Shown here one piece after another: positions 25,547-35,400 of a DNA stretch of 54,006 nt. Location of the stretch: positions 1-54,006 of the forward strand of contig DAOQAK010000025.1 of NCBI GenBank assembly GCA_035353855.1. The letters are read 5' to 3'. Position numbers and translations under genes: made by a program. The notes under the pieces are model-generated. The model did no database searches. It had not been told where the DNA came from and saw only the letters and a program-made list of their open reading frames with translations. How positions within the stretch are numbered: the first letter of the stretch is position 1; each line of letters opens with the position of its first letter. This DNA is from Bacteroidales bacterium (lineage in GTDB: Bacteria; Bacteroidota; Bacteroidia; Bacteroidales; CG2-30-32-10).

Positions 25547-27763
25547 ATGAAAATCAAAAAATATATAATTCTAATTATTCTGATTTTAGTATCAGTATGG
25601 AATAAAAATATTTTTGCACAATATTCCATTTCAAATGGAGTAAGCCTTCCGGCAAGCGACACTGTTCGTGCATTAATAGTTTTTGTGCAGGTCGATTTTT
25701 CAACTGGTGGCTGCCCGTCAAATCTTCCTGATAATATTAATGGCAGCTGGCCCGAAGACTCTTTAGGTAAAAGACTACCTCCCGCAGATGCAGATAGTTA
25801 TTTCGATTTCAGTATTCCTCCTTATGAAAAACCCAAAGAATATATTACCAAGTTTTATCATCAGGCGTCATTCGGTAATTATGTGCTTCTCGGTGATTAT
25901 TATCCTGAAGTATTAACAATTCCCTGTAATAAAATAATTGTTAGTGATGAAGGATTGAATTGGGTGCTTGATTCATTAAATAAAAGAAATTCAGGGGATA
26001 CTACAATTTATACAGTTCATGGTCTTCCGTTAAATGCATTTGACAAATGGACCATTACCAAATCAGGGCTTCCGAAAATAAAAAAACCCGACGGGAAAAT
26101 AGATTTATTGTATATCATTTGGCGAAACAATCGTTTTCTTTATGGAGTGAACACTAAAGATATTTCAGGGTTTGGTGTTCATTCTACATCAGGAAAGCCA
26201 TTTAAAAATATGAAAGGCGTAAATAATGTTTCTTCATATAATGCCGGTACAAGTGGTTCGCATGGATATTTCATTACTATTGCCGAACACCTTCATGCAA
26301 TTTTTGGCGGGAATAATTGGCATACAGCCAATGGAAGAGGAGAACACACTTTTCTTGCTACATCAGATTCATATAGCGTTACAGGTCAGGCTCCGTCAAC
26401 TATGCTATCTGCCTGCGGTTGGGATAGATGGATGATGAACTGGAAAAATCCCGATAAAAAATTTCTTATAAGCGCATTAAATGAAAACAACGAAGAAGTA
26501 AATACTGAACTAATAACTATTGATAGTATTCCGAATGGCGGAACCTTTATCTTGCGCGACTTTATGACTACCGGTGATGCATTACGCGTTAAACTTCCTC
26601 ATATCAACTGGGAAAAAAAAGGTGATGTGAAAAATCAATATCTATGGATTGAGAATAGAAGAATGAATCCTGAATATGAAAATTATTATACCGAAGATTG
26701 TGCAGATAATAATAATGGGAAATTTCCAAACGGTACACCCGGTATTTATGTTTATGTCCAGGTTGGAAAAGATTTAAAACAAGGAGGCGAAGAAATATTC
26801 AATGCCGGGTATCCAATGCCTAACAGTCTTGGAAGTTTTTTATTCCCGCTTACTGCTGAAGGAAGTTATGATTTTAGTTATGCCTGGGATAAAATACAGG
26901 AACCTTCCGGAACATGCGGTAACTGGGGCAACAGGAATTTGCCCATAGATAAAGCAAAGAGTAAACCCAATCCTTTTACCGGTTTTTCTGATTTATATGA
27001 ATATGTGGATTCGAATAATGATGGTAAACTTTATTCAGGTGATGACTTACAATCCGGACTTAGCGAAGTTGTTGGCGACACGGTTATCCATTATTTTTAT
27101 TCAAGTGGCGACTGGCAGGATGCTTTTTGTAAAGAAACAGGAAATATAAAATTATCATTATCATCGAATCCTGCTCCGGTAACGGTTTATACACAAACAA
27201 CAAATTATGAAGCAAAAAATTGTTACCTGGAAAAAGGAAAACCTGCATCGTTCGAAAACCGCACCATTTGGCTTAACGGACTTTCTGCTGAAATACTCGA
27301 TGAAAATGTTTTCGGTAATGGAGAAATGAAAATAAAAATTCGCTGGGACGACTACAATGTTTCTCAAAATGTAAGATGGTGTGGTAATATTGCGCTTAGC
27401 CCTAATGATTTCGATACATTAAAACCTTCACTGATTTTAGAAAAGAATAAAACAATTCTTCTCGACAGGGGTTATAGTCCTACCAAAATCTCGGCAATAG
27501 AAAAGGATATTAATGGTCGTTATATTTTTACCGATTCAACAGTTTTTACATGTTTGGAAAACTCATTTCTATTAATGAATGCAGGTTCTGAGATAATTAT
27601 TGATAATGGAAGCCGGTTAATTTTAGAAGCAGGCAGCATGCTTCAGATGACAAAAAATAATAAAATAATTCTGCGTAATGGAGGAGATATAAAAATTAAA
27701 GAAGGAGCAGTATTGAAAAAAGGTAAGAAATGCATTATCGTAAAAAAGAAAAATAAACAATAA
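25547..27763 (+). CDS. Secreted M6/immune-inhibitor-A-like metallopeptidase homologue with altered zinc motif
   Basis: I chose the ATG at 25547 because MKIKKYIILIILILVSVWNKNIFAQ is a signal peptide; the frame extends 10 codons upstream. The 738-aa product starts with VRALIVFVQVDF and an M6-like region. At residues 246-259 it reads AEHLHAIFGGNNWH, in the place where metallopeptidases have HExxH. The Glu and second His remain but the first His is Ala (codon GCC). A calcium-like DSNNDGKLYSGDD lies further on. The final ~90 residues are short strands of beta-helix type, with no canonical T9SS domain. It is either inactive or unusual. Confidence 0.65.
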   Translation: MKIKKYIILIILILVSVWNKNIFAQYSISNGVSLPASDTVRALIVFVQVDFSTGGCPSNLPDNINGSWPEDSLGKRLPPADADSYFDFSIPPYEKPKEYITKFYHQASFGNYVLLGDYYPEVLTIPCNKIIVSDEGLNWVLDSLNKRNSGDTTIYTVHGLPLNAFDKWTITKSGLPKIKKPDGKIDLLYIIWRNNRFLYGVNTKDISGFGVHSTSGKPFKNMKGVNNVSSYNAGTSGSHGYFITIAEHLHAIFGGNNWHTANGRGEHTFLATSDSYSVTGQAPSTMLSACGWDRWMMNWKNPDKKFLISALNENNEEVNTELITIDSIPNGGTFILRDFMTTGDALRVKLPHINWEKKGDVKNQYLWIENRRMNPEYENYYTEDCADNNNGKFPNGTPGIYVYVQVGKDLKQGGEEIFNAGYPMPNSLGSFLFPLTAEGSYDFSYAWDKIQEPSGTCGNWGNRNLPIDKAKSKPNPFTGFSDLYEYVDSNNDGKLYSGDDLQSGLSEVVGDTVIHYFYSSGDWQDAFCKETGNIKLSLSSNPAPVTVYTQTTNYEAKNCYLEKGKPASFENRTIWLNGLSAEILDENVFGNGEMKIKIRWDDYNVSQNVRWCGNIALSPNDFDTLKPSLILEKNKTILLDRGYSPTKISAIEKDINGRYIFTDSTVFTCLENSFLLMNAGSEIIIDNGSRLILEAGSMLQMTKNNKIILRNGGDIKIKEGAVLKKGKKCIIVKKKNKQ

Positions 27764-27808
27764 AAAGTATTTAAAATAGTTTTACTTTTGAATAGCTATA
27801 GGAAAGAA

Positions 27809-28099
27809 ATGAATATGAAAATTGGTAAAAAAATATTGGTTCTTCTTATTTGTATGCTGCCTTTTTTTGCAATGTCGCAAGGTAATGCAAAAAAAAGAGA
27901 ACGTAAGCTTGAACAACAAAATGCGAAAAAAGATGCAGAAGCATTGAGGAGCTACCAGAAAGCGATAAAATCCCATCAAAAAAATCAGGATAAACCCACA
28001 AGAAAAAGAATGAAACAATCCGTTAAAGAAATGAAGCGTGGTCCGGGTAGTACTAAAAAAACCTTTTTCCTGAAACGGTGGTTTTCAAAGGATAAATAA
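27809..28099 (+). CDS. Small basic secreted protein
   Basis: I chose the ATG at 27809 (27815 is also possible; a TTG at 27788 is less likely). The roughly 96-aa product has a signal peptide ending near AMSQ. A Lys/Arg/Gln-rich helical body follows (KKRERKLEQQNAKKDAEAL, SHQKNQDKPTRKRMKQS) and an aromatic-basic end, FFLKRWFSKDK. It could be a periplasmic nucleic-acid- or membrane-binding protein; nothing fixes the function. A TACTTTTG box (27783-27790) lies upstream. The sensor kinase gene starts 18 bp after its stop. Confidence 0.7.
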   Translation: MNMKIGKKILVLLICMLPFFAMSQGNAKKRERKLEQQNAKKDAEALRSYQKAIKSHQKNQDKPTRKRMKQSVKEMKRGPGSTKKTFFLKRWFSKDK

Positions 28100-28117
28100 T
28101 AAGTGCTTATTTACAAA

Positions 28118-31100
28118 ATGAAATTATTTTACCTTCGGCTTGCTTTATTAATTTTAGCGGTAATTGTGCTGCCATTGATGTCCTACACACAGCAAAGCAA
28201 TTTCCGCTTCGATAAAATCACTTCCGAAAATATTAAAATCGAAAAAGGTCTTTCAGTAAATACCGTACATTGTATATTACAAGATGACAAAGGGTATATG
28301 TGGTTCGGAACATGGGATGGTTTAAATAAATTTGATGGATATAAATTTACAGTTTACAAAGCAAATGAACTGGAAGGCAACAACGAACTATGCAATCAAA
28401 CAGTACGTTCATTATATAAGGATAAAAACGGGAATATTTGGATTGGCACGGAAGGCGGACTTAATAAGCTTGATATAAGGACAAAAAAATTCTTTCAATA
28501 CAAGCACAATGTAATTGATAAGTATAGCCTGAGTAATGATACCGTAAGAGTAATATTTGAAGACTCTTTTGGAATCCTTTGGATTGGTACGCAAAACGGT
28601 CTGAATGTTTTTGATAAACAAACAGGAAATTTTTTTCAATTTTACTCAAATCCTACAGATAACAATAGTTTAAGCAATAATACAATTACCGATATTATCC
28701 AGGATAGGTCAGGGTATATATGGTTTGCTACACAAAAAGGGCTTAATAAACTTGATTTCCCCAATAAAAAAGTAACTCATTTTTTTTACAATAATCAAAA
28801 TAAAAACAGCATTTGTAATGATACCATTAATTCAATTATAGAAAGTAAAAATGGAGATATTTGGATTGGTACAGCAAATGGGTTATGCAAATATGAAAAC
28901 CAAAAATTCACCTGCTATAAACAGGAATCAAAAAATTCAAATAGTATTACCAGTAATAAAATAAGTAAAATTTTTCAGGACAGCAAAGGCTTGTTTTGGA
29001 TTGGTACATCCGATAAAGGATTGATCACTTATGATGAAGTAAATAATACATTCGGGAAATATGAAAACTCATTAGATGATGTTAATAGTATTAGCAGTAA
29101 TAGTATTTCTTATATTATGGAGGACAGATCTGGAATTATATGGGTTGCAACAGAAAAAGGTGTTAATAAAATTGATAAGAATTCCAATAAATTCAGGCAT
29201 TACCAGCATATAGAAAATATTGAAAACAGTTTAAGCAATAACTCGGTTTGGGATTTTTATGAAGATGACGATAATAATATTTTTATATGTACTGATGGTG
29301 GATTGAATGTTTATAATAGAAAAACAGGAAAAATTAAAAAATTAAAAAACAGTTCCGCTAATGGAAATATAAAATCAGAAAGCAAAATATCAGCTGTAAT
29401 TAAAGATGAAGATGGGTATATATGGATAGGTACAGGTGATGCCGGTGTTAAAGTTTTGCAGATGAACGGAAGCGAAAATTATAGCGAAGTAGATCTGTTT
29501 AAAGATTTTAATTATAAAATAGATAAAACAATATGGTGTTTACACCAGGATAAAAATAAAAATATCTGGATTGCCACAAATAACGGGCTATATAGGTTTA
29601 ATAAAAAAAATAATGAATTAAAATCATTTAAATATTATTCGTATAATCCTTATAGTATTAGTAGCAATATTATATATTATATATATGAAGATACCGAGGG
29701 TGTTCTTTGGTTTTGTACATATAATGGACTGGATAGATATTATAAGAAAAATGACAAATTTTATGCATATAAACATATTCCAAATAATTCACAGAGTCCA
29801 AGTACAAATACTATTTATAGCATTTTTGAAGATAAAAACGGAATAATGTGGATAGGCACTTTTGGTGGAGGACTGAACCGATTTGATAAAACTACCGGAA
29901 CGTTCAAATATTATACAGAAAAAGATGGATTAGCTAATAATGTTGTATATGGCGTTCTTGAAGATAATAACAGTAACCTTTGGATTAGCACCAATAGTGG
30001 GATTTCAAAATTCAATAAAACGGAAACCTTTGTTAATTACGATGTGAAAGATGGTGTGCAGAGCAGTGAATTTAACGGGAATGCTTTTCTAAAAACAAAG
30101 GATGGTGAATTTTATTTTGGAGGCATGAATGGATTTAATGCTTTTTATCCCAACGAAATAAAACGAAATAAATTTATACCTCCTATAGTTATTACAAGCT
30201 TTAAAATATTTAATGAAATTCAAAAGAGCGAAATTCAGGACGGAAATACCATTACCCTTTCTCATAATGATAATTTCTTTTCTTTTGAATTTTCAGCACT
30301 TGATTATTCCAATCCTATAAAAAACAGGTATAAATACAAACTTGAAAACTTTGATAAAGGATGGATATTTTGCGATGCCAATCGTCGGTTTGCCGAATAT
30401 ACCAAGGTAAACCCGGGTACTTATAAATTATTGATTAGGGGAACTAACAGCGATGGTGTATGGAATGATAAAGGCATTTCAATTACTATTATTGTTAATC
30501 CTCCCTGGTGGGCCACATGGACTTTCAGAATATTATTTATAATATCGGTTATTGCAATTACCTGGTACATTCTTGGAAGACGTTTTCAGCAAATTCGTAA
30601 GAAGCACGAGATAGAAAAAAAAGTTATTGAAATTGAAAAACAACTTTTTGAACTTGAACAGAAATCCTTACGACTTCAGATGAATCCTCATTTTATTTTT
30701 AATTCATTGAATTCTATTCAAAGTTTTATTATAAATAATGATTCCGATAAAGCTACTTTATATCTTGCAAAATTTGCTCAACTGATGAGGCTGATACTTG
30801 CAAATTCCCGCGAATCCTATGTCCCCGTAAAAGATGAATTAAAGTCATTGAAATATTATATGGATATTGAAAATCTTCGATTCGATAACAAATTCGATTA
30901 TAATATTAATATTGATCCAGAAGTTGATGATGATTTTATAGGAATACCGCCCATGATTATTCAGCCATATGTGGAAAATGCTATTTTACATGGAATAGTA
31001 AATAAACAAGGACGGGGAAAAATTTCAATAAACTTATCATTAAAAGATGATTATATCTTTTGTATTATTGAAGATGATGGAGTGGGGCGGGCAAAAGCAG

Positions 31101-31288
31101 AAAATATAAAAAGCATGTCAGGCTTACATCATAAATCAAGTGGAATGATTATTACAAGGGAACGCCTGGAAATTATCAATAAGCAGTTAAAAGGAAAAAT
31201 TTTACTAAATGTTATTGATTTAATGAATGAGAATAATGAAGCAATAGGAACAAGAGTGGAAATTTTTATTCCTTTTATCGAAATGTAG
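28118..31288 (+). CDS. Beta-propeller sensor histidine kinase, LytS type
   Basis: I chose the ATG at 28118 (1056 aa); a GTG five codons upstream is possible. After a signal/anchor segment come about 14 Reg_prop repeats forming two periplasmic propellers (IWIGTEGGLNKLD-like units). A Y_Y_Y domain follows (about 690-790), then a transmembrane helix (about 800-822), a coiled coil, and a His_kinase domain with H858 in QMNPHFIFNSLNSIQSFI. The ATP site shows NAILHGIVNK and EDDGVGRAKA. No receiver or DNA-binding domain is fused. The LytTR regulator is the next gene, so the two should form one system. Confidence 0.95.
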   Translation: MKLFYLRLALLILAVIVLPLMSYTQQSNFRFDKITSENIKIEKGLSVNTVHCILQDDKGYMWFGTWDGLNKFDGYKFTVYKANELEGNNELCNQTVRSLYKDKNGNIWIGTEGGLNKLDIRTKKFFQYKHNVIDKYSLSNDTVRVIFEDSFGILWIGTQNGLNVFDKQTGNFFQFYSNPTDNNSLSNNTITDIIQDRSGYIWFATQKGLNKLDFPNKKVTHFFYNNQNKNSICNDTINSIIESKNGDIWIGTANGLCKYENQKFTCYKQESKNSNSITSNKISKIFQDSKGLFWIGTSDKGLITYDEVNNTFGKYENSLDDVNSISSNSISYIMEDRSGIIWVATEKGVNKIDKNSNKFRHYQHIENIENSLSNNSVWDFYEDDDNNIFICTDGGLNVYNRKTGKIKKLKNSSANGNIKSESKISAVIKDEDGYIWIGTGDAGVKVLQMNGSENYSEVDLFKDFNYKIDKTIWCLHQDKNKNIWIATNNGLYRFNKKNNELKSFKYYSYNPYSISSNIIYYIYEDTEGVLWFCTYNGLDRYYKKNDKFYAYKHIPNNSQSPSTNTIYSIFEDKNGIMWIGTFGGGLNRFDKTTGTFKYYTEKDGLANNVVYGVLEDNNSNLWISTNSGISKFNKTETFVNYDVKDGVQSSEFNGNAFLKTKDGEFYFGGMNGFNAFYPNEIKRNKFIPPIVITSFKIFNEIQKSEIQDGNTITLSHNDNFFSFEFSALDYSNPIKNRYKYKLENFDKGWIFCDANRRFAEYTKVNPGTYKLLIRGTNSDGVWNDKGISITIIVNPPWWATWTFRILFIISVIAITWYILGRRFQQIRKKHEIEKKVIEIEKQLFELEQKSLRLQMNPHFIFNSLNSIQSFIINNDSDKATLYLAKFAQLMRLILANSRESYVPVKDELKSLKYYMDIENLRFDNKFDYNINIDPEVDDDFIGIPPMIIQPYVENAILHGIVNKQGRGKISINLSLKDDYIFCIIEDDGVGRAKAENIKSMSGLHHKSSGMIITRERLEIINKQLKGKILLNVIDLMNENNEAIGTRVEIFIPFIEM

Positions 31289-31311
31289 AAAAGTAATTGA
31301 ATATGATTTTA

Positions 31312-31319
31312 TATATTTG
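31312..31319 (+). promoter_or_regulatory. Candidate internal -7 box TATATTTG before the LytTR gene
   Basis: TATATTTG lies in the gap between the kinase and regulator genes, 21 bases before the ATG at 31341. No good -33 partner is present. It could give the regulator a second, kinase-independent transcript. Confidence 0.35.
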
Positions 31320-31340
31320 TTAATCGTAAGTTTTAAAACC

Positions 31341-32096
31341 ATGGATAAAATTAGAACAATAATAATAGATGATGAGAAAACCTCACGTGAAACATTGTTA
31401 GGATTACTGAAGCGTTATTGTAAGAACGTTGAAGTGGTTGCCGAGGCTGACGGATACCGCAACGGTATTGAAGTTATTCATAAGTTTAAACCCGATGTGG
31501 TTTTTCTTGATATTCAGATGCCCGATGGCAGTGGATTTAAAATGCTCGAAGACATTGGAGAAATAAATTTTGAAGTGATATTTTCAACGGCTTATGATCA
31601 GTTTGCTATCAAAGCAATAAAATATAGCGCTCTTGATTATTTGCTGAAACCCATAAACCCGGAAGATCTTATAAATTCTATAGAAAAGCTGGAAACAAAA
31701 CTTACAAAAGGGAAAGACAATACTAATGTTAAATTTCTTATTGATACTGTAAAATCACCAAATTTAAATACAAAGAAAATTGTTCTTTCAACTTCAGAAG
31801 GTATGCATATTGTTGACATTGATAATATCATTCGCTGCGAGTCGGAAGATTATTATACAAAGTTCTTTTTTAAAGATGGTAAAACCATAATGGTTTCGCG
31901 TACTCTTAAAGAAAATGAAGAATTGTTAAGTGAATTTAATTTTATACGTCCACATAAATCACATCTTATAAATTTGAAATATGTAAAAAGTTTTCTAAAA
32001 ATTGATGGCGGTTCTATTGTAATGACAGATGGAAGCTATGTGCCTGTTTCCCGCAGAAAGAGAGAACAAATATTGGATATCATCAACCACTTGTAG
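31341..32096 (+). CDS. LytTR-family response regulator
   Basis: The ATG at 31341 gives a clean receiver start, MDKIRTIIIDDEKTSRE (251 aa). The acidic pocket is D10/D11 and the phosphoacceptor is D57 in FLDIQMPDGSG. The switch and Lys are in FSTAYDQFAIKAI and YLLKPI. The C-terminal LytTR domain (about 148-251) has IIRCESEDYYTKFFFKDGK, the LKENEELLSEFNFIRPHKSHLINLKYVKSF core and VPVSRRKRE. LytTR domains bind pairs of direct repeats about two DNA turns apart, and such a pair lies 44 bp downstream of this gene's stop. It likely controls the operon starting at 32479. Confidence 0.95.
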   Translation: MDKIRTIIIDDEKTSRETLLGLLKRYCKNVEVVAEADGYRNGIEVIHKFKPDVVFLDIQMPDGSGFKMLEDIGEINFEVIFSTAYDQFAIKAIKYSALDYLLKPINPEDLINSIEKLETKLTKGKDNTNVKFLIDTVKSPNLNTKKIVLSTSEGMHIVDIDNIIRCESEDYYTKFFFKDGKTIMVSRTLKENEELLSEFNFIRPHKSHLINLKYVKSFLKIDGGSIVMTDGSYVPVSRRKREQILDIINHL

Positions 32097-32139
32097 TTTT
32101 ATAAAGGAAATTCATTTTGCCTTTATCTGTTATTTTTTT

Positions 32140-32169
32140 ACCGTTAACTTTTTTATTCATACCGTTAAC
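32140..32169 (+). promoter_or_regulatory. Double direct repeat, candidate LytTR operator of the TonB operon
   Basis: ACCGTTAAC occurs twice, at 32140-32148 and 32161-32169, with starts 21 bp apart. The spacer ...TTTTTTATTCAT resembles the spacer in the operator at 945-995, and the second copy is followed by TGGTTA as the middle copy there is followed by TGGTTC. A TAACTTTA box begins 33 bp after the second copy. Regulation by the adjacent LytTR protein is inferred from position and motif form. Confidence 0.7.
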
Positions 32170-32202
32170 TGGTTAATCTTTTTTATTTATAAGTCATATA
32201 AC

Positions 32203-32210
32203 TAACTTTA
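32203..32210 (+). promoter_or_regulatory. Candidate activator-dependent -7 box TAACTTTA
   Basis: TAACTTTA fits TAnnTTT(G/A) and lies 33 bp after the proximal ACCGTTAAC, the same distance as at the plug-only gene. No TTTG -33 box is found. Transcription from here would give a leader of about 260 nt before the receptor gene. Confidence 0.5.
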
Positions 32211-32407
32211 CATCAATTTTATAATAAATTGTTAATAAAATATTTATTGCATGAAACATTTATACGCTTAACATTCCAAATACATATTCTCCATTCCGGG
32301 AGATTTATATTGAAATCTGCATAAATGCCTTCCGTGCGATAATTATAAAATTAAAAGGTCTAATATTTAAGCATATATGAACTTTTTTATATTCGTTAAA
32401 GAAAATA

Positions 32408-32440
32408 TTTGGATTATATTTTTTTTTATTTTTAACTTTA
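32408..32440 (+). promoter_or_regulatory. Second candidate promoter TTTG-N21-TAACTTTA
   Basis: TTTG (32408-32411) and TAACTTTA (32433-32440) are 21 bp apart, which fits the housekeeping promoter form. It would give a leader of about 30 nt. It may supply basal expression while the upstream box supplies regulated expression. Confidence 0.45.
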
Positions 32441-32478
32441 CCGCCTTTTATAACACATTATTATTCTAACATAAATTA

Positions 32479-35400
32479 ATGCATATGCTACGTAAGTTAC
32501 TTGTTTTTACTGCACTGGTTCTGGTTGCAAATACCATGGTACTTGCCCAGTCGTCAGGTACATTGAAGGGCAAACTGATTGATAAAACTACAAAAGAAGC
32601 AATCCCGTTTGCCAGTGTTGTTATCGAATCTGGAGGTAAACAGTACGGCGGTGTCAATACCGATATTGACGGAAACTATACTATTAAACCTATTCCTCCT
32701 GGAAAATATGATGTTAAAGCAGTTTATGTTGGTTATAAACCATTGCTTATAAAAGATGTTATTATTAATAATGATAAAATCACATTCCTTGATATTGATA
32801 TGGAACAGTCAGTTCAAACCCTTACTACATTTGAAGTAAAGGAATATGCTGTTCCACTTATTTCCAAAGACCAGACACAAACCGGAGGTACAATGACTTC
32901 TGAAGAAATGTCGAAAATGCCCGGGCGTTCTGCTACTTCTGTTGCAGTTACGGTTGGTGGTGTATTCTCTCAGGATGGTGAAATGGGAAGCATCAGGGGA
33001 CAACGTTCAGAAGGTACCGTTATGTATATTGATGGTGTTAGAGTACGAGGTTCTTCAAGTTTGCCACAAGCTGCTATTGAAGAAGTAACGGTTGTTACCG
33101 GAGGTTTACCTGCACAGTATGGTGATGCTACCGGTGGTATTGTTAATATTACAACAAAAGGTCCTTCCCGTGAATTCGGAGCAGGAGTTGAACTTGTAAC
33201 TTCTCAGTATTTAGATGCATATGGTTATAATCTGGTTGGATTTAATTTACAAGGTCCATTGATCATGGGAAGGGATTCAACAAAGGAATCTTCATTACTT
33301 GGTTATTTTATTTCAGGTGAATTATCATCAATAAAAGATGAGAATCCTTCGAGTATTGGTTCTTATAAAGTGAATGATGAAAAATTAGCAGAACTTGAAC
33401 TTACACCGCTTCGTCCTTCAGGTACAGGTTTTGGAGCATTCCTCAATTCAGAATTTATCACTAAAGATGACCTTGTAAAAATGAAGGCTAAACAGAATGC
33501 TTTATCACAGGGAGCAAATCTTTCAGGAAAAATAGATGTTAGAACAACAGCAAATACAAATTTAACTTTTGGCGGTTCTATGGATTATAGCAGTGGTAAT
33601 GCATGGATTTACAGTTATTCATTGTTCAATAATAAGAACAATCCTTTAACTACAAGTAATACATGGCGTGTTTATGGTCGTTTTACACAACGTTTTCCAA
33701 CGGATAAAGACAGTAAATCGTTAATAAAAAATGTTTATTATTCTTTACAGGCTGACTTTTCAAAATACTATGCAGTAACTGAAGATGCTGAACATAAAGA
33801 TAATTTATTCGATTATGGTTATGTTGGTAAATTCACTACACATAAAAAGAAATCTTTTGAATTTGGTTCAGATACTACATTAAATTATAATAATATATGG
33901 GTTCATAATGGCTTTGCTGATACCTTATATGAATTTGAACGCGCTGAAGTTAATCCGGGACTTGCAAATTATACGGAATTATATTATAGCTTGTATCCAC
34001 TAAGTTCAGGTTTCTATCAAAATTCCGTTGATGTTCAAGCAGGTGGTGGTTTGCTTAATGGACAACAACCCGATCCTGTTTATGGTTTATGGGCAAATAC
34101 TGGAACAAAATATGATTTATATCGTGTAGAGGACGAACAACAAATCGGAATAAATGCTGCCGGTTCTGCTGATATTGGGAATCATGCTATTCAGTTTGGT
34201 TTGCAATACGAGCAACGCGTTGATGCATATTATGCTTATACCCCGATTGGTTTTTGGACAGTAATGCGCCAGTTGGTTAATAAGCATATCGAACAGCTGG
34301 ATACAAAAAATCCACATCCTGTATATGATGATATGGGAGTTTTTCAGGATACTGTATGGTATGACAGATTACTTGACCTTTCATCACAATCATATTTTGA
34401 TTATAATTTACGTAAAAAACTTGGTCTTGATCCTAATGGTCTTGATTGGATTGATGTAGACAACCTTGATCCTTCTACATTCTCTGTTGATATGTTTAGC
34501 GCAGATGAATTATTAAATGAAGGTAATGTTTTTGCATCTTATTATGGTTACGATTATACAGGTAAAAAACTTAAAAATAAACCTACATTCGAAGATTTCT
34601 TTTATTCAAAAGATGATTATGGTAATTATAAAAGAGAAATAGGTGCTTTTGAACCTATTTATATGGCAGGATATATTCAGGATAAGTTTTCATTCAACGA
34701 TTTGATATTTAACGTAGGTTTACGTATCGACCGTTATGATGCAAATCAAAAGGTACTTAAAGATCCATATTCTCTTTATGAAACTCTTTCGGTTTCTGAG
34801 GTAAAAAATCTTGGTGGAAACGAGATTACACATCCTTCAAACATGGGTTCTGATTATGTTGTATATGTTAATGATTTAAAAAGCCCTACTGCTGTTGTTG
34901 GTTACAGGGATGGAAGCACATGGTATAATGCCGAAGGTACAGAAATTTCTGACCCTACTGTTTTAGAAACACCTTCAGGTATTGCACCTTGTCTTGTTAA
35001 TCCTAATAGTAAAGAACTTAAAGTTTCAGCTTTTAAAGATTACGTACCGCAGACAAGCTACATGCCTCGTATTTCATTCTCATTTCCAATTTCCGACGTA
35101 GCGTTATTTTTCGCACACTATGATGTATTAACTAAACGTCCTACCGATGGAAATCGTTTTAACCCAACTGATTATCTTTTCTTTGAAAATGTTAAAAATA
35201 CTATCGCAAACCCTGATTTAAAACCGGATAAAACGATTGACTATGAATTAGGTTTCCAACAAAAACTTAATAATTCATCATCATTAAAACTTTCTGCATA
35301 TTATCGTGAAATGAGAAATCTTGTTCAGATTTATAAATATGTAGATGCTTATCCAAGAACTTACACCTCATATAATAATATAGACTTTGGTACAGTAAAA

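Noticed and set aside
32226..32280. Tiny leader peptide (ATG AAA CAT TTA TAC GCT TAA) in the receptor leader
   Set aside because: Only six codons, no ribosome-binding site and no attenuator-like hairpin after it.
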